A model generated the notes under the pieces. It saw only the letters and a list, made by a program, of their open reading frames with translations, was not told the origin of the DNA and did no database searches. A DNA stretch of 64,000 nucleotides, taken from an uncultured Nioella sp. GTDB taxonomy: Bacteria > Pseudomonadota > Alphaproteobacteria > Rhodobacterales > Rhodobacteraceae. Location: NCBI GenBank assembly GCA_947495575.1, contig CANLZL010000002.1, positions 1-64,000 on the forward strand, given 5' to 3'. Positions 1 to 8,486 of this stretch are shown piece after piece (position 1 is the first letter of the stretch; each line of letters begins with the position of its first letter). A program made the translations under genes and the position numbers.

Positions 1-76
1 CGGTTGTAGCTCAGTTGGTTAGAGTGCCGGCCTGTCACGCCGGAGGTCGCGGGTTCGAGCCCCGTCAACCGCGCCA
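1..76 (+). tRNA. tRNA-Asp (anticodon GTC), 5' base missing
   Basis: The stretch folds as a tRNA: D arm (TAGCTCAGTTGGTTAGA), anticodon arm GCCGG-CCTGTCACG-CCGG with anticodon GTC, T arm with GGTTCGAGCCC, and a 3' CAACCGC-G-CCA that pairs with the 5' CGGTTG. The 5' G that would pair with the last acceptor C lies just outside the window, so the gene is short by one base. GTC reads Asp codons. The 3' CCA is encoded. Confidence 0.95.
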
Positions 77-374
77 CTTTTCTGGAAATCATTGAAATTG
101 TTGCCCTAACGGGCGGTGCTGCGCGTTTCCTCAAGCCCCTTTGGGGCCTTCGTCACCGCGCGGTTCGCTGAAGCGAACGGTTGGTGCCCTTGGCAATGGT
201 GTGTGAGCAGATTGGCCTTGCGGGGGTGGCAGCGCAGCTGGATTTGCTGAGAGGCGATTGAGGGGCAGGTTTGCCCTCAATGCGCCAGTTCAAGTTTGTT
301 GGGCCGTTTCACGCCTCAAGGCCAAGCCGCGCCGGGGCGCGGGCGCTGTCGCGCGCCTTGACCCGTGAACCGCC
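77..374. other. Intergenic stretch between tRNA-Asp and mmsB
   Basis: No convincing gene is seen in these roughly 300 bases. A small hairpin (AAGCCCC-TTT-GGGGCCTT, 133-150) and a second one (GTTCGC-TGAA-GCGAAC, 163-178) could help to end tRNA or mmsB transcription, but neither has a T run. The short reading frames here lack a ribosome site and overlap antisense to the mmsB tail. Confidence 0.4.
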
Positions 375-1247
375 TTAGCTGTGTCCGCGTTTTTCGAACC
401 GTGGCAGCATGGCCGAGAAATCGCGGCCTTTGCCGTCTTCGTCCTCCACGAAAGTCGCATATAGAGCGGCAGCGGCAGCGCCCATCGGAGTGTCGGCATC
501 GGCTGCTTCTGCCGCGGCCTGGCTGAGGCGCAGATCCTTCAGCATCAGTTCCGACGCAAACCCGGGCTGATAGTTGTTGTCTGCCGGGCTGGAGGGACCA
601 ACGCCCGGTGCAGGACAATAGGCATTCATGGACCAGCTATAGCCCGAGGAGGTGCTGACCACGTCGAACATCGCCTGCCGGTCGAGGCCCAGCTTATCGG
701 CCAGTGCGAAGGCCTCACATGTCGCGATCATGGTGACACCAAGGATCATGTTGTTGCAGATCTTGGCCGCCTGACCATTACCCGCCGGGCCGCAATGCAC
801 AGCTTTCTGACCCATGATGTCGAAAAGCGGCGTTGCGGTTGCGAAAGCAGCGTCGTCGCCGCCCACCATGAAGGTCAACGTGCCGCCCGCCGCGCCACCG
901 ACACCGCCGGACACAGGCGCGTCCAGAAAACCGAGCCCCATTGCGGCGCAATCAGCCGCTACTGCCCGGGCCGCGTCAACCTCGACAGTTGAGCAATCGA
1001 GCAAAACGGCGCCGGATTGCATGACCGGCAGAATCTCAGCCGCGACAGATTTCAGAATCGCGCCATTGGGCAGCATCGTGATGACGACGTCTTGACCTGT
1101 TGCTGCTTCGGCTGCTGTTGCTGCTTTGCTGACACCGTCCGGGCAGGGTGCGGCCAAGTCAAAGCCCGACACCTCATGTCCGGCTTTGGCAAGGTTGGCG
1201 GCCATGGGCGCGCCCATATTTCCAAGCCCGATGAATCCGATCTTCAT
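375..1247 (-). CDS. mmsB: 3-hydroxyisobutyrate dehydrogenase
   Basis: This 290-residue protein should oxidise 3-hydroxyisobutyrate to methylmalonate semialdehyde with NAD+ in valine breakdown, in the cytoplasm. The N-terminal Rossmann motif GLGNMG is at residues 7-12. The substrate-binding signature DAPVSGG is at 109-115. The catalytic lysine in the GNGQAAKICNN motif is K162, with N166 nearby. Length matches the family. It is the last gene of a minus-strand operon with an acyl-CoA dehydrogenase and a hydroxyisobutyryl-CoA hydrolase, which are the two preceding steps of the same pathway. That context separates it from tartronate-semialdehyde reductases, which share the fold. Confidence 0.93.
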   Translation of the reverse strand: MKIGFIGLGNMGAPMAANLAKAGHEVSGFDLAAPCPDGVSKAATAAEAATGQDVVITMLPNGAILKSVAAEILPVMQSGAVLLDCSTVEVDAARAVAADCAAMGLGFLDAPVSGGVGGAAGGTLTFMVGGDDAAFATATPLFDIMGQKAVHCGPAGNGQAAKICNNMILGVTMIATCEAFALADKLGLDRQAMFDVVSTSSGYSWSMNAYCPAPGVGPSSPADNNYQPGFASELMLKDLRLSQAAAEAADADTPMGAAAAALYATFVEDEDGKGRDFSAMLPRFEKRGHS

Positions 1248-1262
1248 GTGAAATCCTCTCTT

Positions 1263-2300
1263 TTAAGTCAGCGCCAGCGCATCTGCGCCCAAAGGGCGCA
1301 GCATGGATGACACCGCGCCCATGCCAACCGCCGCGACCGAGTCATGGCGGAAATTCGGTTGGTTGTCCTTGTCGATGATGAGGGCGCGAATGCCTTCAAT
1401 AAAATCGCCATGTTCCATCGAGCGTGACGTGATGCGGTATTCCATTTCCAAGGCGCCCTCGATTGTATCAAGGGCGCGCACGCGATGGATTAACTCTACG
1501 CTGCAAGCCATTGATAACGGACTTTTCCCCGATATTCTTTTGAGTGCGCCTTGGGCAAATTCGTTATCGTTGGCGGTCAAGGCATTGACGATATCACGCA
1601 GGGTTTCACCGGCAAAAAACCCGTCGATTTGACCCTGTATTTCGGCCAGGGGCGAGGCCGGAACTGGCTTGGCGGCCCTGTCGACTCTTTCCAAATCGCC
1701 ACTTTCGACAAGTGCGCCGATCAATCCCGCCCAGTCATCCCGTGGGATGTAAAAATCGGCAAACCCTGTATGGATGGCATCGCCCGGCCCCATGCGAGAG
1801 GCCGTAACGCCAAGATATTCACCCAGACGCCCCGGCGCGCGTGCCAGAAGCAGCGAACCGCCGACATCGGGGACCAGCCCGACCTGGCATTCAGGCATGG
1901 AGATGCGGCTGTCGTCACAAACGATCCGGTGCGAGCCGTGACAGCCCACGCCAACGCCGCCGCCCATGACAAAACCATGCAGGAAGGTGACAACCGGTTT
2001 TGGGAAATTAAACAGCTTGGCGTTCATCCGGTATTCGTCGGTCCAGAAGCGCCGGCCATAATCGTAATCCCCTGCAGCCCCGGTCCGGTACATTTCAGCC
2101 AGATCACCGCCCGCGCAAAAGGCGCGGTCCGAGGGCAACCCGTCGATGATCAAAAGCCTGACAGCCGGATTATCGGCCCAAAGATCCAACGCTTTTTCGA
2201 TCTCAAGACACATATCCCATGTCAGCGCATTCAGCGCTTTGGGGCGGTTCAGGGTAATTCGGCCCGCGCGCCCCTCGATCCGGCAATGAATCTCGGTCAT
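1263..2300 (-). CDS. 3-hydroxyisobutyryl-CoA hydrolase
   Basis: A 345-residue crotonase-fold protein. The oxyanion-hole segments are CAGGDL (62-67) and MGGGVG (112-117). The catalytic region MPECQVGLVPDVGGS has Glu137 and Asp145, as expected for HIBCH-type hydrolases rather than plain hydratases. The long C-terminal helical region is also HIBCH-like. It frees 3-hydroxyisobutyrate from CoA, giving the substrate for the mmsB product. Its start codon shares one base with the stop of the upstream acyl-CoA dehydrogenase (TAATG), so translation is probably coupled. A general enoyl-CoA hydratase is the alternative, but the neighbours make it unlikely. Confidence 0.88.
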   Translation of the reverse strand: MTEIHCRIEGRAGRITLNRPKALNALTWDMCLEIEKALDLWADNPAVRLLIIDGLPSDRAFCAGGDLAEMYRTGAAGDYDYGRRFWTDEYRMNAKLFNFPKPVVTFLHGFVMGGGVGVGCHGSHRIVCDDSRISMPECQVGLVPDVGGSLLLARAPGRLGEYLGVTASRMGPGDAIHTGFADFYIPRDDWAGLIGALVESGDLERVDRAAKPVPASPLAEIQGQIDGFFAGETLRDIVNALTANDNEFAQGALKRISGKSPLSMACSVELIHRVRALDTIEGALEMEYRITSRSMEHGDFIEGIRALIIDKDNQPNFRHDSVAAVGMGAVSSMLRPLGADALALT

Positions 2301-3445
2301 TAGCCGCGCTCCGCCAGCAGGCTGCGGGATATGATCAGGCGCATGATCTCATTCGTGCCTTCCAAAATCTGGTGCACGCGCAAATCCCGGACAATCTTTT
2401 CGACACCGTAATCGGCCAGGTAACCATAGCCGCCATGCAGTTGCAGGCAGCCATTGGCAACTTCAAAGCTGACATCGGTGACATAAAGCTTGGCCATGGC
2501 GCAGAACTTGGTCGCGTCATGCGCGCCGGTGTCGTATTTCCACGCTGCCTGACGCAGGAAGGTCCGGGCCGATTGCAGTTTCACCTCCATATCGGCCAGC
2601 CGGAATTGCAGCGCCTGGAAACTGTCAATGGATCGGCCAAAAGCCTTGCGTTCGCCCATATAGGTCAGGGATGCGTTGAGTGCGGCTTGTGCGCCGCCAA
2701 GGGCGGAGGCCGCGATATTCAAACGACCGCCGTCCAGACCGGCCATGGCGTAGGAAAAGCCGCGCCCTTCCTCGCCCAACAGATTGTCGGCTGGAATTTT
2801 GCAATCATCGAATTGCACCTGGCTGGTCGGTTGCGCCTTCCAGCCCATCTTTTTCTCAAGCGCGCCAAAGCTGAGGCCGGGCGTACCATCCTCGACAATC
2901 ACAGTGGAAATGCCCTTGGGGCCATCCTCGCCAGTGCGCACCATGGTGACATAGGCATCCGAATATGAGCCGCCCGAAATGAAGGCCTTGTTGCCGGTCA
3001 GGCTGTAGCCTTCATTGCTTTTTTCGGCGCGGGTTTTCAGGGCGGCCGCGTCCGAGCCTGAGCCGGGTTCGGTCAGGCAATAGGAAAACACTTTTTCCAT
3101 AGTGCAGAGATCCGGCAGCCATTTGGCCTTACTCTCATCCGAGCCAAATTTGTTAATCATGCCGCCGCACATATTGTGGATCGACAGGAAAGAGCCGACA
3201 GCAGGGCAGGACATAGCCAGTGCCTCGAACACCAGTGTCGCGTCCAGGCGGGTCAGGCCCGAGCCGCCATATTCCTCATCGACGTAGAGACCGCCAAACC
3301 CCAGTTCGGCGATGCGGGGCCACAGATCCTTTGGGATGGTGCCCGCTTCTTCCCATTCTGCCGCAAAGGGCGCGATATTTTCTTCGCCAAAGCTTTTTGC
3401 CATGTCGAAGATCATCACTTGCTCTTCACTCAGTTCGAAATTCAT
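2300..3445 (-). CDS. Acyl-CoA dehydrogenase, probably isobutyryl-CoA dehydrogenase
   Basis: A 381-residue flavoprotein of the acyl-CoA dehydrogenase family. It carries the family signatures CLTEPGSGSDAAALKT in the middle domain, GGYGYLADYGVEKIVRD near the C terminus, and the catalytic-base segment LEGTNEIMRL with Glu362. It would oxidise isobutyryl-CoA to methacrylyl-CoA and pass electrons to ETF. Substrate is inferred from the hydroxyisobutyryl-CoA hydrolase and mmsB genes directly downstream. Its ATG overlaps the stop of the small membrane-protein gene upstream by four bases (ATGA). A broader branched-chain acyl specificity is possible. Confidence 0.88.
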   Translation of the reverse strand: MNFELSEEQVMIFDMAKSFGEENIAPFAAEWEEAGTIPKDLWPRIAELGFGGLYVDEEYGGSGLTRLDATLVFEALAMSCPAVGSFLSIHNMCGGMINKFGSDESKAKWLPDLCTMEKVFSYCLTEPGSGSDAAALKTRAEKSNEGYSLTGNKAFISGGSYSDAYVTMVRTGEDGPKGISTVIVEDGTPGLSFGALEKKMGWKAQPTSQVQFDDCKIPADNLLGEEGRGFSYAMAGLDGGRLNIAASALGGAQAALNASLTYMGERKAFGRSIDSFQALQFRLADMEVKLQSARTFLRQAAWKYDTGAHDATKFCAMAKLYVTDVSFEVANGCLQLHGGYGYLADYGVEKIVRDLRVHQILEGTNEIMRLIISRSLLAERG

Positions 3446-3684
3446 CCGCCAAATCCTCTTGTCACTTCCAGGACGATCACCCAGAACACCAGCCAGATCG
3501 CGGCGGCGACCAGCGGCTGGATCATGATGCGCCAGTGGTTTTTCCAGGCGCTCAATTTGAAAGGGTCGCGCAGGCTAATCCAATCCCTATGGGCTTGGCG
3601 AAGTTCAGGGTGTTTCCGAGCGTTCCTGATGGCCACCGCAATGGCCACAACGAAGGTTCCGATAACAATGAATTTTCCCAGCAG
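3442..3684 (-). CDS. Small two-helix membrane protein, likely CTG start
   Basis: Not a protein I recognise. From a GTG at 3648 it would have 68 residues and a single C-terminal membrane helix (around QPLVAAAIWLVFWVIVLEV). No ribosome site precedes that GTG. A strong Shine-Dalgarno (AAGGGAGGAC, 3691-3700) sits eight bases before a CTG at 3684. The frame is open from there and adds LLGKFIVIGTFVVAIAVAI, a second membrane helix, giving about 80 residues. No ATG, GTG or TTG lies nearer that site. The stop overlaps the ATG of the acyl-CoA dehydrogenase, so the gene leads the valine operon. The CTG start is an inference from spacing and topology. Confidence 0.6.
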   Translation of the reverse strand: MLGKFIVIGTFVVAIAVAIRNARKHPELRQAHRDWISLRDPFKLSAWKNHWRIMIQPLVAAAIWLVFWVIVLEVTRGFGG

Positions 3685-3700
3685 CGCGCTGTCCTCCCTT

Positions 3701-3720
3701 AATTGAACGCTTGTTTAATT
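3701..3720. promoter_or_regulatory. 20-bp inverted repeat, putative operator of the valine operon
   Basis: AATTGAACGCTTGTTTAATT is an inverted repeat (arms AATTGAAC and GTTTAATT, one mismatch, 4-base spacer). It lies directly upstream of the Shine-Dalgarno of the leading gene of the isobutyryl-CoA operon. Size and symmetry suit a TetR-type repressor of acyl-CoA or branched-chain catabolism. Which regulator binds is not known. Confidence 0.45.
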
Positions 3721-3758
3721 ACCAACTGTTACAGGAATTTTGCAACAACGTCGCGACG

Positions 3759-4892
3759 TCACAAATCGGCATGATATTCGTCGATCAGATGGCGGACGAC
3801 ATCCTTCATCGCGTCTTTGTCAGATTTGCCCGCAGCCTTGGCTTCAGATAGCACATTTCGTTGTCGTGCGGCGGATGTTCCATGTGCCAGCATTTCGCGC
3901 ACCCGCTCGATCTCGGGCAGGCATCCAAGATACTCGGCATCCTCACGAACCAGTTCGATCACGTCATCCATCAAGTTTGTCATCGGCGCAATTTCGCGTT
4001 TACCGAAGTCGATCAGCCCCTCGGCCGTGCCGTATCGCTGCGCGCGCCAACGGTTTTCAGCAACAAGGAAATTGTCATAGAGCCGCCAGCGTTGATTAAG
4101 TGCGCGCAGGCGGAACAACATGCGGCTGATGGATTGGATGAAAGCCGCAAGGGTGAGCGTATCCTCAAGCCTTGGGTTCACATCGCAGATCCGGGTTTCC
4201 AAGGTCGGATAGTGGGATGAGGGCCGCAGGTCCCACCAGATTTTTGAGCTGTCTTCAATTAGGTCAAGGTCAATCAGCGCCTCAACCGTGCGTTCGTAAT
4301 CGGCAAAAGAGGGGAATTGCGGTGGCAGGCCAGTGCGCGGAAGATTGTCGAAAACGGTCAAGCGATAGCTGGCCAGCCCGGTATCGCGCCCTTGCCAAAA
4401 CGGCGAAGACGCTGAAAGCGCCAGAAGATGCGGCAGGAAATAGCTGAGCTGCCCCATGACATCATTGCGCAGATCGTCGGTGTCCAGGCCCACATGCACA
4501 TGCATCCCGCAGATCAGCATCCGCTCCACCACGCCCCCCAGATCCTTGGCCAGTGTATTGTAGCGTTCCTTGTCCGTGTGCTGTTGATCTTTCCAATCTG
4601 CAAACGGATGGCAGGACACTGCAATCGGGCGCAGCCCGTGGTTTTGCGCCACACGACTCACGCAGGACCGCAGGCGTTTCAGATCATCGCGCGCCTCAGA
4701 GATATTGGCACAAACGCGGGTGCCAATCTCGATCTGACATTGCAGAAATTCAGGGCTGACCTGACCCTGAAGCTCGGATTTGCATTCGTCCATCAGGCTT
4801 TCGGGGGCGACAGCCAGATCAAGGCTGTATTCATCGACCAGCAGGTATTCTTCTTCGATGCCAATCGAAAATGGCGGTTCTGAAATGGCCAT
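3759..4892 (-). CDS. Carboxylate-amine ligase of the YbdK / GCS2 family
   Basis: A 377-residue protein of the glutamate-cysteine-ligase type 2 family. The opening [14 protein letters not shown] is the family's metal-binding strand, and further on GMHVHVGLD and the arginine-rich [12 protein letters not shown] segment match the ATP/Mg and substrate site. E. coli YbdK has weak glutamate-cysteine ligase activity in vitro. The true substrate of these proteins is uncertain. The gene stands alone between the valine operon and a cupredoxin gene, so context adds nothing. It probably acts in the cytoplasm as an ATP-dependent amide-bond-forming enzyme. Confidence 0.85.
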   Translation of the reverse strand: MAISEPPFSIGIEEEYLLVDEYSLDLAVAPESLMDECKSELQGQVSPEFLQCQIEIGTRVCANISEARDDLKRLRSCVSRVAQNHGLRPIAVSCHPFADWKDQQHTDKERYNTLAKDLGGVVERMLICGMHVHVGLDTDDLRNDVMGQLSYFLPHLLALSASSPFWQGRDTGLASYRLTVFDNLPRTGLPPQFPSFADYERTVEALIDLDLIEDSSKIWWDLRPSSHYPTLETRICDVNPRLEDTLTLAAFIQSISRMLFRLRALNQRWRLYDNFLVAENRWRAQRYGTAEGLIDFGKREIAPMTNLMDDVIELVREDAEYLGCLPEIERVREMLAHGTSAARQRNVLSEAKAAGKSDKDAMKDVVRHLIDEYHADL

Positions 4893-5007
4893 TTGGACGC
4901 CCCCCTAATGTGTGTTGCTGACAGGAAAGCCGGGACACATCGGAAAGCCAAGCCCAAAAAGAACCGAAACGGCCCTTTTTGGGAAATTTTTGAAAAGAAA
5001 GGCGGGG

Positions 5008-5337
5008 TTAGCTTGCCGTAATTGTGCCGCGCATGTTCGGATGGAACGCGCAACGATAGGCGTGGCTGCCGGCAGCCGTTATTGTGATCTCACCACTTTG
5101 CGTACGATTGAGGCGCCCGGTGTCGAAACTGCCATCCTCGGCTGTTGCGGTGTGGGGCGCACCATCGGCATTCGTGAACACTACGGTATCGCCGACGGCC
5201 ACGCTCAAATCTGCCGGTGAAAAGGCAAAGCCTTCGATCGAGACCTGATGGGTTGCGGCGTGTGATTTCCCCGCGACCAAAACCAGGGGCAGGGCCATCA
5301 GGCCGGAAAGCGCGCCGCGACGGGTTAGAAAATTCAT
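5008..5337 (-). CDS. Periplasmic cupredoxin (amicyanin/pseudoazurin-like)
   Basis: A 109-residue exported blue-copper-type protein. The first 27 residues form a signal peptide with a twin-arginine start (FLTRRGALSG) and a cut near SHA-AT. The mature part has all four type-1 copper ligands: His62 in DGAPHTAT, then Cys96, His99 and Met102 in YRCAFHPNM. Such proteins shuttle single electrons in the periplasm. The partner is unknown: no methylamine dehydrogenase or nitrite reductase gene is nearby. The three-residue C-x2-H-x2-M spacing resembles amicyanin or plastocyanin-like small cupredoxins. Confidence 0.88.
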   Translation of the reverse strand: MNFLTRRGALSGLMALPLVLVAGKSHAATHQVSIEGFAFSPADLSVAVGDTVVFTNADGAPHTATAEDGSFDTGRLNRTQSGEITITAAGSHAYRCAFHPNMRGTITAS

Positions 5338-5415
5338 GACAAAACCTCTCTTTTGAATAAATCAAAGCCTGCCAGAGCCGCGACATTCTGGCAATCAAAA
5401 GAAACGTGAGGGGGG

Positions 5416-5841
5416 TCAGGCGGCGGCTTGCAGCAAATCCTCGAACCGGCTTTCGGGTTGGCCCAATATGTTCAATGTTTCGGCCTCGCTTCGTTGGGCG
5501 GTGGCCACGACCATCCCCGACGGCTCCCATGATCGCAGGATTGTACGGGCCAGTTCGTAATTCACATCGTCAGGCGCGTAATAGACCATCAGCGTCTGCA
5601 CGTTCGATTGCATGAAGGCTTCGACCTTCTTGGCCTGAAGCGCGAACATACGCGGGTAATCACGTTCCAGCCCGGTCACGCGCGATAGGTCGACCAGTTG
5701 CTTTTGCCCCGGCCGAAACAGCGGATCCTGCATATAGGCGCCGAACACCTCAAAACTTTCGTCCAGTTTGGCAAAACCCTCGTAACGTACATAGACCAGG
5801 CCACGTTCGGGAAAGATTTGATAGGTGACGGGCATTGGCAT
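5416..5841 (-). CDS. Hypothetical protein, possibly STAS/SpoIIAA-like
   Basis: A 141-residue soluble protein without signal peptide or membrane helix. The alternating strand/helix pattern (VTYQIFPERGLVYVRYEGF, then QLVDLSRVTGL, then VQTLMVYYAPDD) resembles SpoIIAA/STAS-like domains that bind lipids or partner proteins. I see no catalytic motif. It lies between a cupredoxin gene and mmsA on the same strand. The strong terminator behind mmsA (5850-5889) separates it from mmsA transcription, so it probably has its own promoter in 5842-5910. Function unknown. Confidence 0.6.
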   Translation of the reverse strand: MPMPVTYQIFPERGLVYVRYEGFAKLDESFEVFGAYMQDPLFRPGQKQLVDLSRVTGLERDYPRMFALQAKKVEAFMQSNVQTLMVYYAPDDVNYELARTILRSWEPSGMVVATAQRSEAETLNILGQPESRFEDLLQAAA

Positions 5842-5849
5842 TCAGCATC

Positions 5850-5889
5850 TTAAAAAGCATTAGGGCGCGAGGTTTCCCTCACGCCCTAA
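5850..5889 (-). terminator. Rho-independent terminator behind mmsA
   Basis: On the minus strand, TTAGGGCG pairs with CGCCCTAA, a GAGG/CCTC extension follows after one mismatch, the loop is short, and the hairpin is followed by TGCTTTTTAAG. Stem plus T run just past the mmsA stop is a classic intrinsic terminator. Confidence 0.85.
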
Positions 5890-5910
5890 ACCATTAACTT
5901 AAATTAACTA

Positions 5911-7410
5911 TTAGTCCATTGCTTTGAAGTTGAACTCGCCACCTTCCTTGATGCCCGAGGGCCAGCGCGAGGTGATCGTCTTGGTGCGGGTGTAGAATTT
6001 GAACGCATCAGGACCGTGTTGGTTCAGATCGCCAAAACCCGATTTTTTCCAGCCACCAAAGGTGTGATAGGCCAGCGGCACCGGGATCGGTACGTTGATG
6101 CCGACCATACCAATGTTGATCCGGTTGGCAAAATCACGCGCCGTGTCGCCATCACGAGTGAAGATCGCGGTGCCATTGCCATATTCATGCGTGATGGCAA
6201 GGTTGATCGCCTCTTCATAACTGCCCGCGCGGACAGTAGACAGAACCGGCCCAAAGATTTCGGTCTTGTAGATGTCCATCTCTGGGGTCACGCGGTCAAA
6301 TAGATGCGCGCCCACAAAGAACCCATCTTCATACCCTTGCAGGTTGAAGCCGCGGCCATCGACAACCAATTCGGCGCCCTGATCGACACCAGTTTGCACC
6401 AGACGTTCGATATTGGCCTTGGCGGCGGCGGTCACGACGGGACCGAAATCCATATCTTCGCCAGCGGTGTAAGGTCCAACTTTCAGGTTCTCGATACGGG
6501 GAACCAGCTTTTCAATCAGCTTATCAGCGGTTTCTTCGCCAACGGGAACCGCGACAGAAATCGCCATGCAGCGTTCGCCCGCCGCGCCATATCCGGCACC
6601 GACAAGAGCATCGGCCGCCTGATCCAGATCGGCATCCGGCATGATGATCATATGGTTCTTCGCACCACCGAAGCACTGGCAGCGTTTGCCGTTCGCGGTT
6701 GAGCGGCTGTAGATATATTGGGCAATTGGGGTAGAGCCAACAAAGCCCACGGCCTGAATGGTCTCGTTATCAAGGATCGCATCCACCGCTTCCTTGTCGC
6801 CATTCACGACCTGCAAAACACCGTCAGGCAGACCGGCCTCTTTGCACAGCTCAGCCAACATCAGTGGCACCGAGGGGTCGCGTTCGGAAGGTTTCAAGAT
6901 CATTGCGTTGCCGCAGGCCAGCGCCGGGCCCATTTTCCAAAGCGGGATCATGGCGGGGAAGTTGAACGGCGTAATGCCCGCAACAACGCCTAAAGGCTGT
7001 TTCATCGAATACATGTCGATGCCTGGGCCTGCGCTATCGGTGAATTCACCTTTCAACATTTGCGGCGCACCGATGCAGTATTCGATCACTTCAAGTCCAC
7101 GCTGAACATCGCCGCGCGCGTCAGGAATGGTTTTGCCGTGCTCACGGCTGAGCGCTTCGGCCAGCTTTTCCATGTCGCGATTGATCAGGCCCACCAGAGC
7201 CATCATCACTCGGCCGCGTTTCTGCGGATTGGTTGCGCCCCATTTCACTTGAGCCTCAGCGGCGGATGCAACGGCTGCGTCCATTTCTGCTTGCGAAGCA
7301 AGCGCGACTTTTGCCTGAACCTCGCCGGTAGCAGGGTTGTAGACATCGGCAAACCGGCCGGACGTGCCCGCCACGCGTTGACCGTTGATAAAGTGACCTA
7401 GTTCTTCCAT
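5911..7410 (-). CDS. mmsA: Methylmalonate-semialdehyde dehydrogenase (CoA-acylating)
   Basis: A 499-residue aldehyde dehydrogenase. The catalytic cysteine is C281 in the segment GAAGERCMAISV, typical of MMSDH. The N-terminal NPATGEV, ITPFNFPAMIPLWKMGPALACGN and the C-terminal HTFGGWKKSGFGDLNQHG segments also fit. It turns methylmalonate semialdehyde plus CoA and NAD+ into propionyl-CoA and CO2, the last dedicated step of valine breakdown, so it completes the set made by the operon at 375-3684. A good ribosome site (GAGAGATGAG) precedes the ATG. A LysR gene is read divergently from 116 bases upstream and may control it. Confidence 0.95.
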   Translation of the reverse strand: MEELGHFINGQRVAGTSGRFADVYNPATGEVQAKVALASQAEMDAAVASAAEAQVKWGATNPQKRGRVMMALVGLINRDMEKLAEALSREHGKTIPDARGDVQRGLEVIEYCIGAPQMLKGEFTDSAGPGIDMYSMKQPLGVVAGITPFNFPAMIPLWKMGPALACGNAMILKPSERDPSVPLMLAELCKEAGLPDGVLQVVNGDKEAVDAILDNETIQAVGFVGSTPIAQYIYSRSTANGKRCQCFGGAKNHMIIMPDADLDQAADALVGAGYGAAGERCMAISVAVPVGEETADKLIEKLVPRIENLKVGPYTAGEDMDFGPVVTAAAKANIERLVQTGVDQGAELVVDGRGFNLQGYEDGFFVGAHLFDRVTPEMDIYKTEIFGPVLSTVRAGSYEEAINLAITHEYGNGTAIFTRDGDTARDFANRINIGMVGINVPIPVPLAYHTFGGWKKSGFGDLNQHGPDAFKFYTRTKTITSRWPSGIKEGGEFNFKAMD

Positions 7411-7499
7411 CTCATCTCTCCCAAAAACTCAGCATTTCCTTTGTCGCGACAGTACTATTGCAATCTTGCTGGAAAAAGAGGCATGTTTCCAAAATCATC

Positions 7500-7513
7500 T
7501 TGCAAAAATGCAA
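7500..7513. promoter_or_regulatory. Palindrome between mmsA and the LysR gene
   Basis: TTGCAAAAATGCAA (arms TTGCA and TGCAA) lies in the 116-base divergent promoter region, 14 bases before the LysR start. LysR regulators usually bind such dyads near their own promoter. It could be the autoregulatory site. Short and AT-rich, so only suggestive. Confidence 0.35.
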
Positions 7514-7526
7514 AGGCAATCTGGTC

Positions 7527-8426
7527 ATGGCGAATTGGGATGATCTGCGGGTATTCTTGGCGGTCGCGCGGGGCGAAGGTCTCAGCCGTGCGGCGCGAGA
7601 ATTACGGATGGACCCCGCGACCGTTGGGCGACGGGTGGCCCGACTGGAGGAGCAACTGGGCACAACACTGTTCCTGAAATCCCCGCAGGGCTACGCCATT
7701 ACGGAGGCCGGGGAACGCTTGCTGGCCCCGATTGAACAGGCCGAGGGGGCCATGACCGTCGGGCTTGGCGCAGTTACGGGCGCCGACGATAAATTGACCG
7801 GGTCCATCCGTATCGGTGCGCCGGATGGTTGCGCCAATTTCCTTTTGCCGCAGGTCTGCGCCGACATTCAGTCAGAAAACCCCGGACTTGAGATTCAGAT
7901 TCTGGCGTTGCCGCGCGTTGTGAACTTGTCCAAGCGTGAAGCCGATATGGCCATTGCCGTCAGCCCGCCAACCGCGGGGCGCCTTACCGTCCAAAAGCTG
8001 GGGGATTACCACCTCTCAGTCGCCGTTCCAAAGAAGAAAGCGGCCGGAATTCGTAACTTAACCGACCTGCGTGACATGGCGGTGATCGGTTACATTCCCG
8101 ATATGATCTTTGACAAGGAACTGGATTACCTATCTGAACTCGGCGTCAGCGATGTCCAACTTGGGTCAAATTCTCTGTCCGTGCAGTTGATGCTCATGCG
8201 GGCAGGGGGTGGGGTCGGTATTGCGCATGATTTTGCTATGCCCTTTGCCCCTGAACTGCGTCTTGTCCTGCGTGACCAGCTTTGCCTTAAACGCAGCTAC
8301 TACCTCGTGCGCCACGAATCTGACCGCCTGTCTGACCGCCTCAGCCGGTTCTCAGATCTCCTCATCCGAGGTCTCCGGGCCGAGATTCTGCGACTTGAGA
8401 CAATTGCCCACGCTTCAACTGCTTGA
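7527..8426 (+). CDS. LysR-family transcriptional regulator, likely controls mmsA
   Basis: A 299-residue LysR-type regulator. The N-terminal winged HTH runs from NWDDLRVFLAVARGEGLSRAARELRMDPATVGRRVARLEEQLGT onwards, and a periplasmic-binding-protein-like effector domain fills residues 90-290. I chose the ATG at 7527 because MANWDDL is the usual family start and AAAGG lies upstream. An in-frame ATG at 7458 would add 23 atypical residues. It is divergent from mmsA, the common layout for a LysR gene and its target. The effector may be a valine intermediate, but that is inference. Confidence 0.85.
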   Translation: MANWDDLRVFLAVARGEGLSRAARELRMDPATVGRRVARLEEQLGTTLFLKSPQGYAITEAGERLLAPIEQAEGAMTVGLGAVTGADDKLTGSIRIGAPDGCANFLLPQVCADIQSENPGLEIQILALPRVVNLSKREADMAIAVSPPTAGRLTVQKLGDYHLSVAVPKKKAAGIRNLTDLRDMAVIGYIPDMIFDKELDYLSELGVSDVQLGSNSLSVQLMLMRAGGGVGIAHDFAMPFAPELRLVLRDQLCLKRSYYLVRHESDRLSDRLSRFSDLLIRGLRAEILRLETIAHASTA

Positions 8427-8486
8427 CAGTTCGCCCCTAAGGCGAAACGCTGGCATCACGGTTCTGTTACGAAAGGGAGGAACAGC

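Noticed and set aside
5894-5907. A CtrA-type site (TTAA repeat) downstream of mmsA
   Set aside because: The two TTAA units are six bases apart rather than seven, and the site is not in front of a cell-cycle gene.
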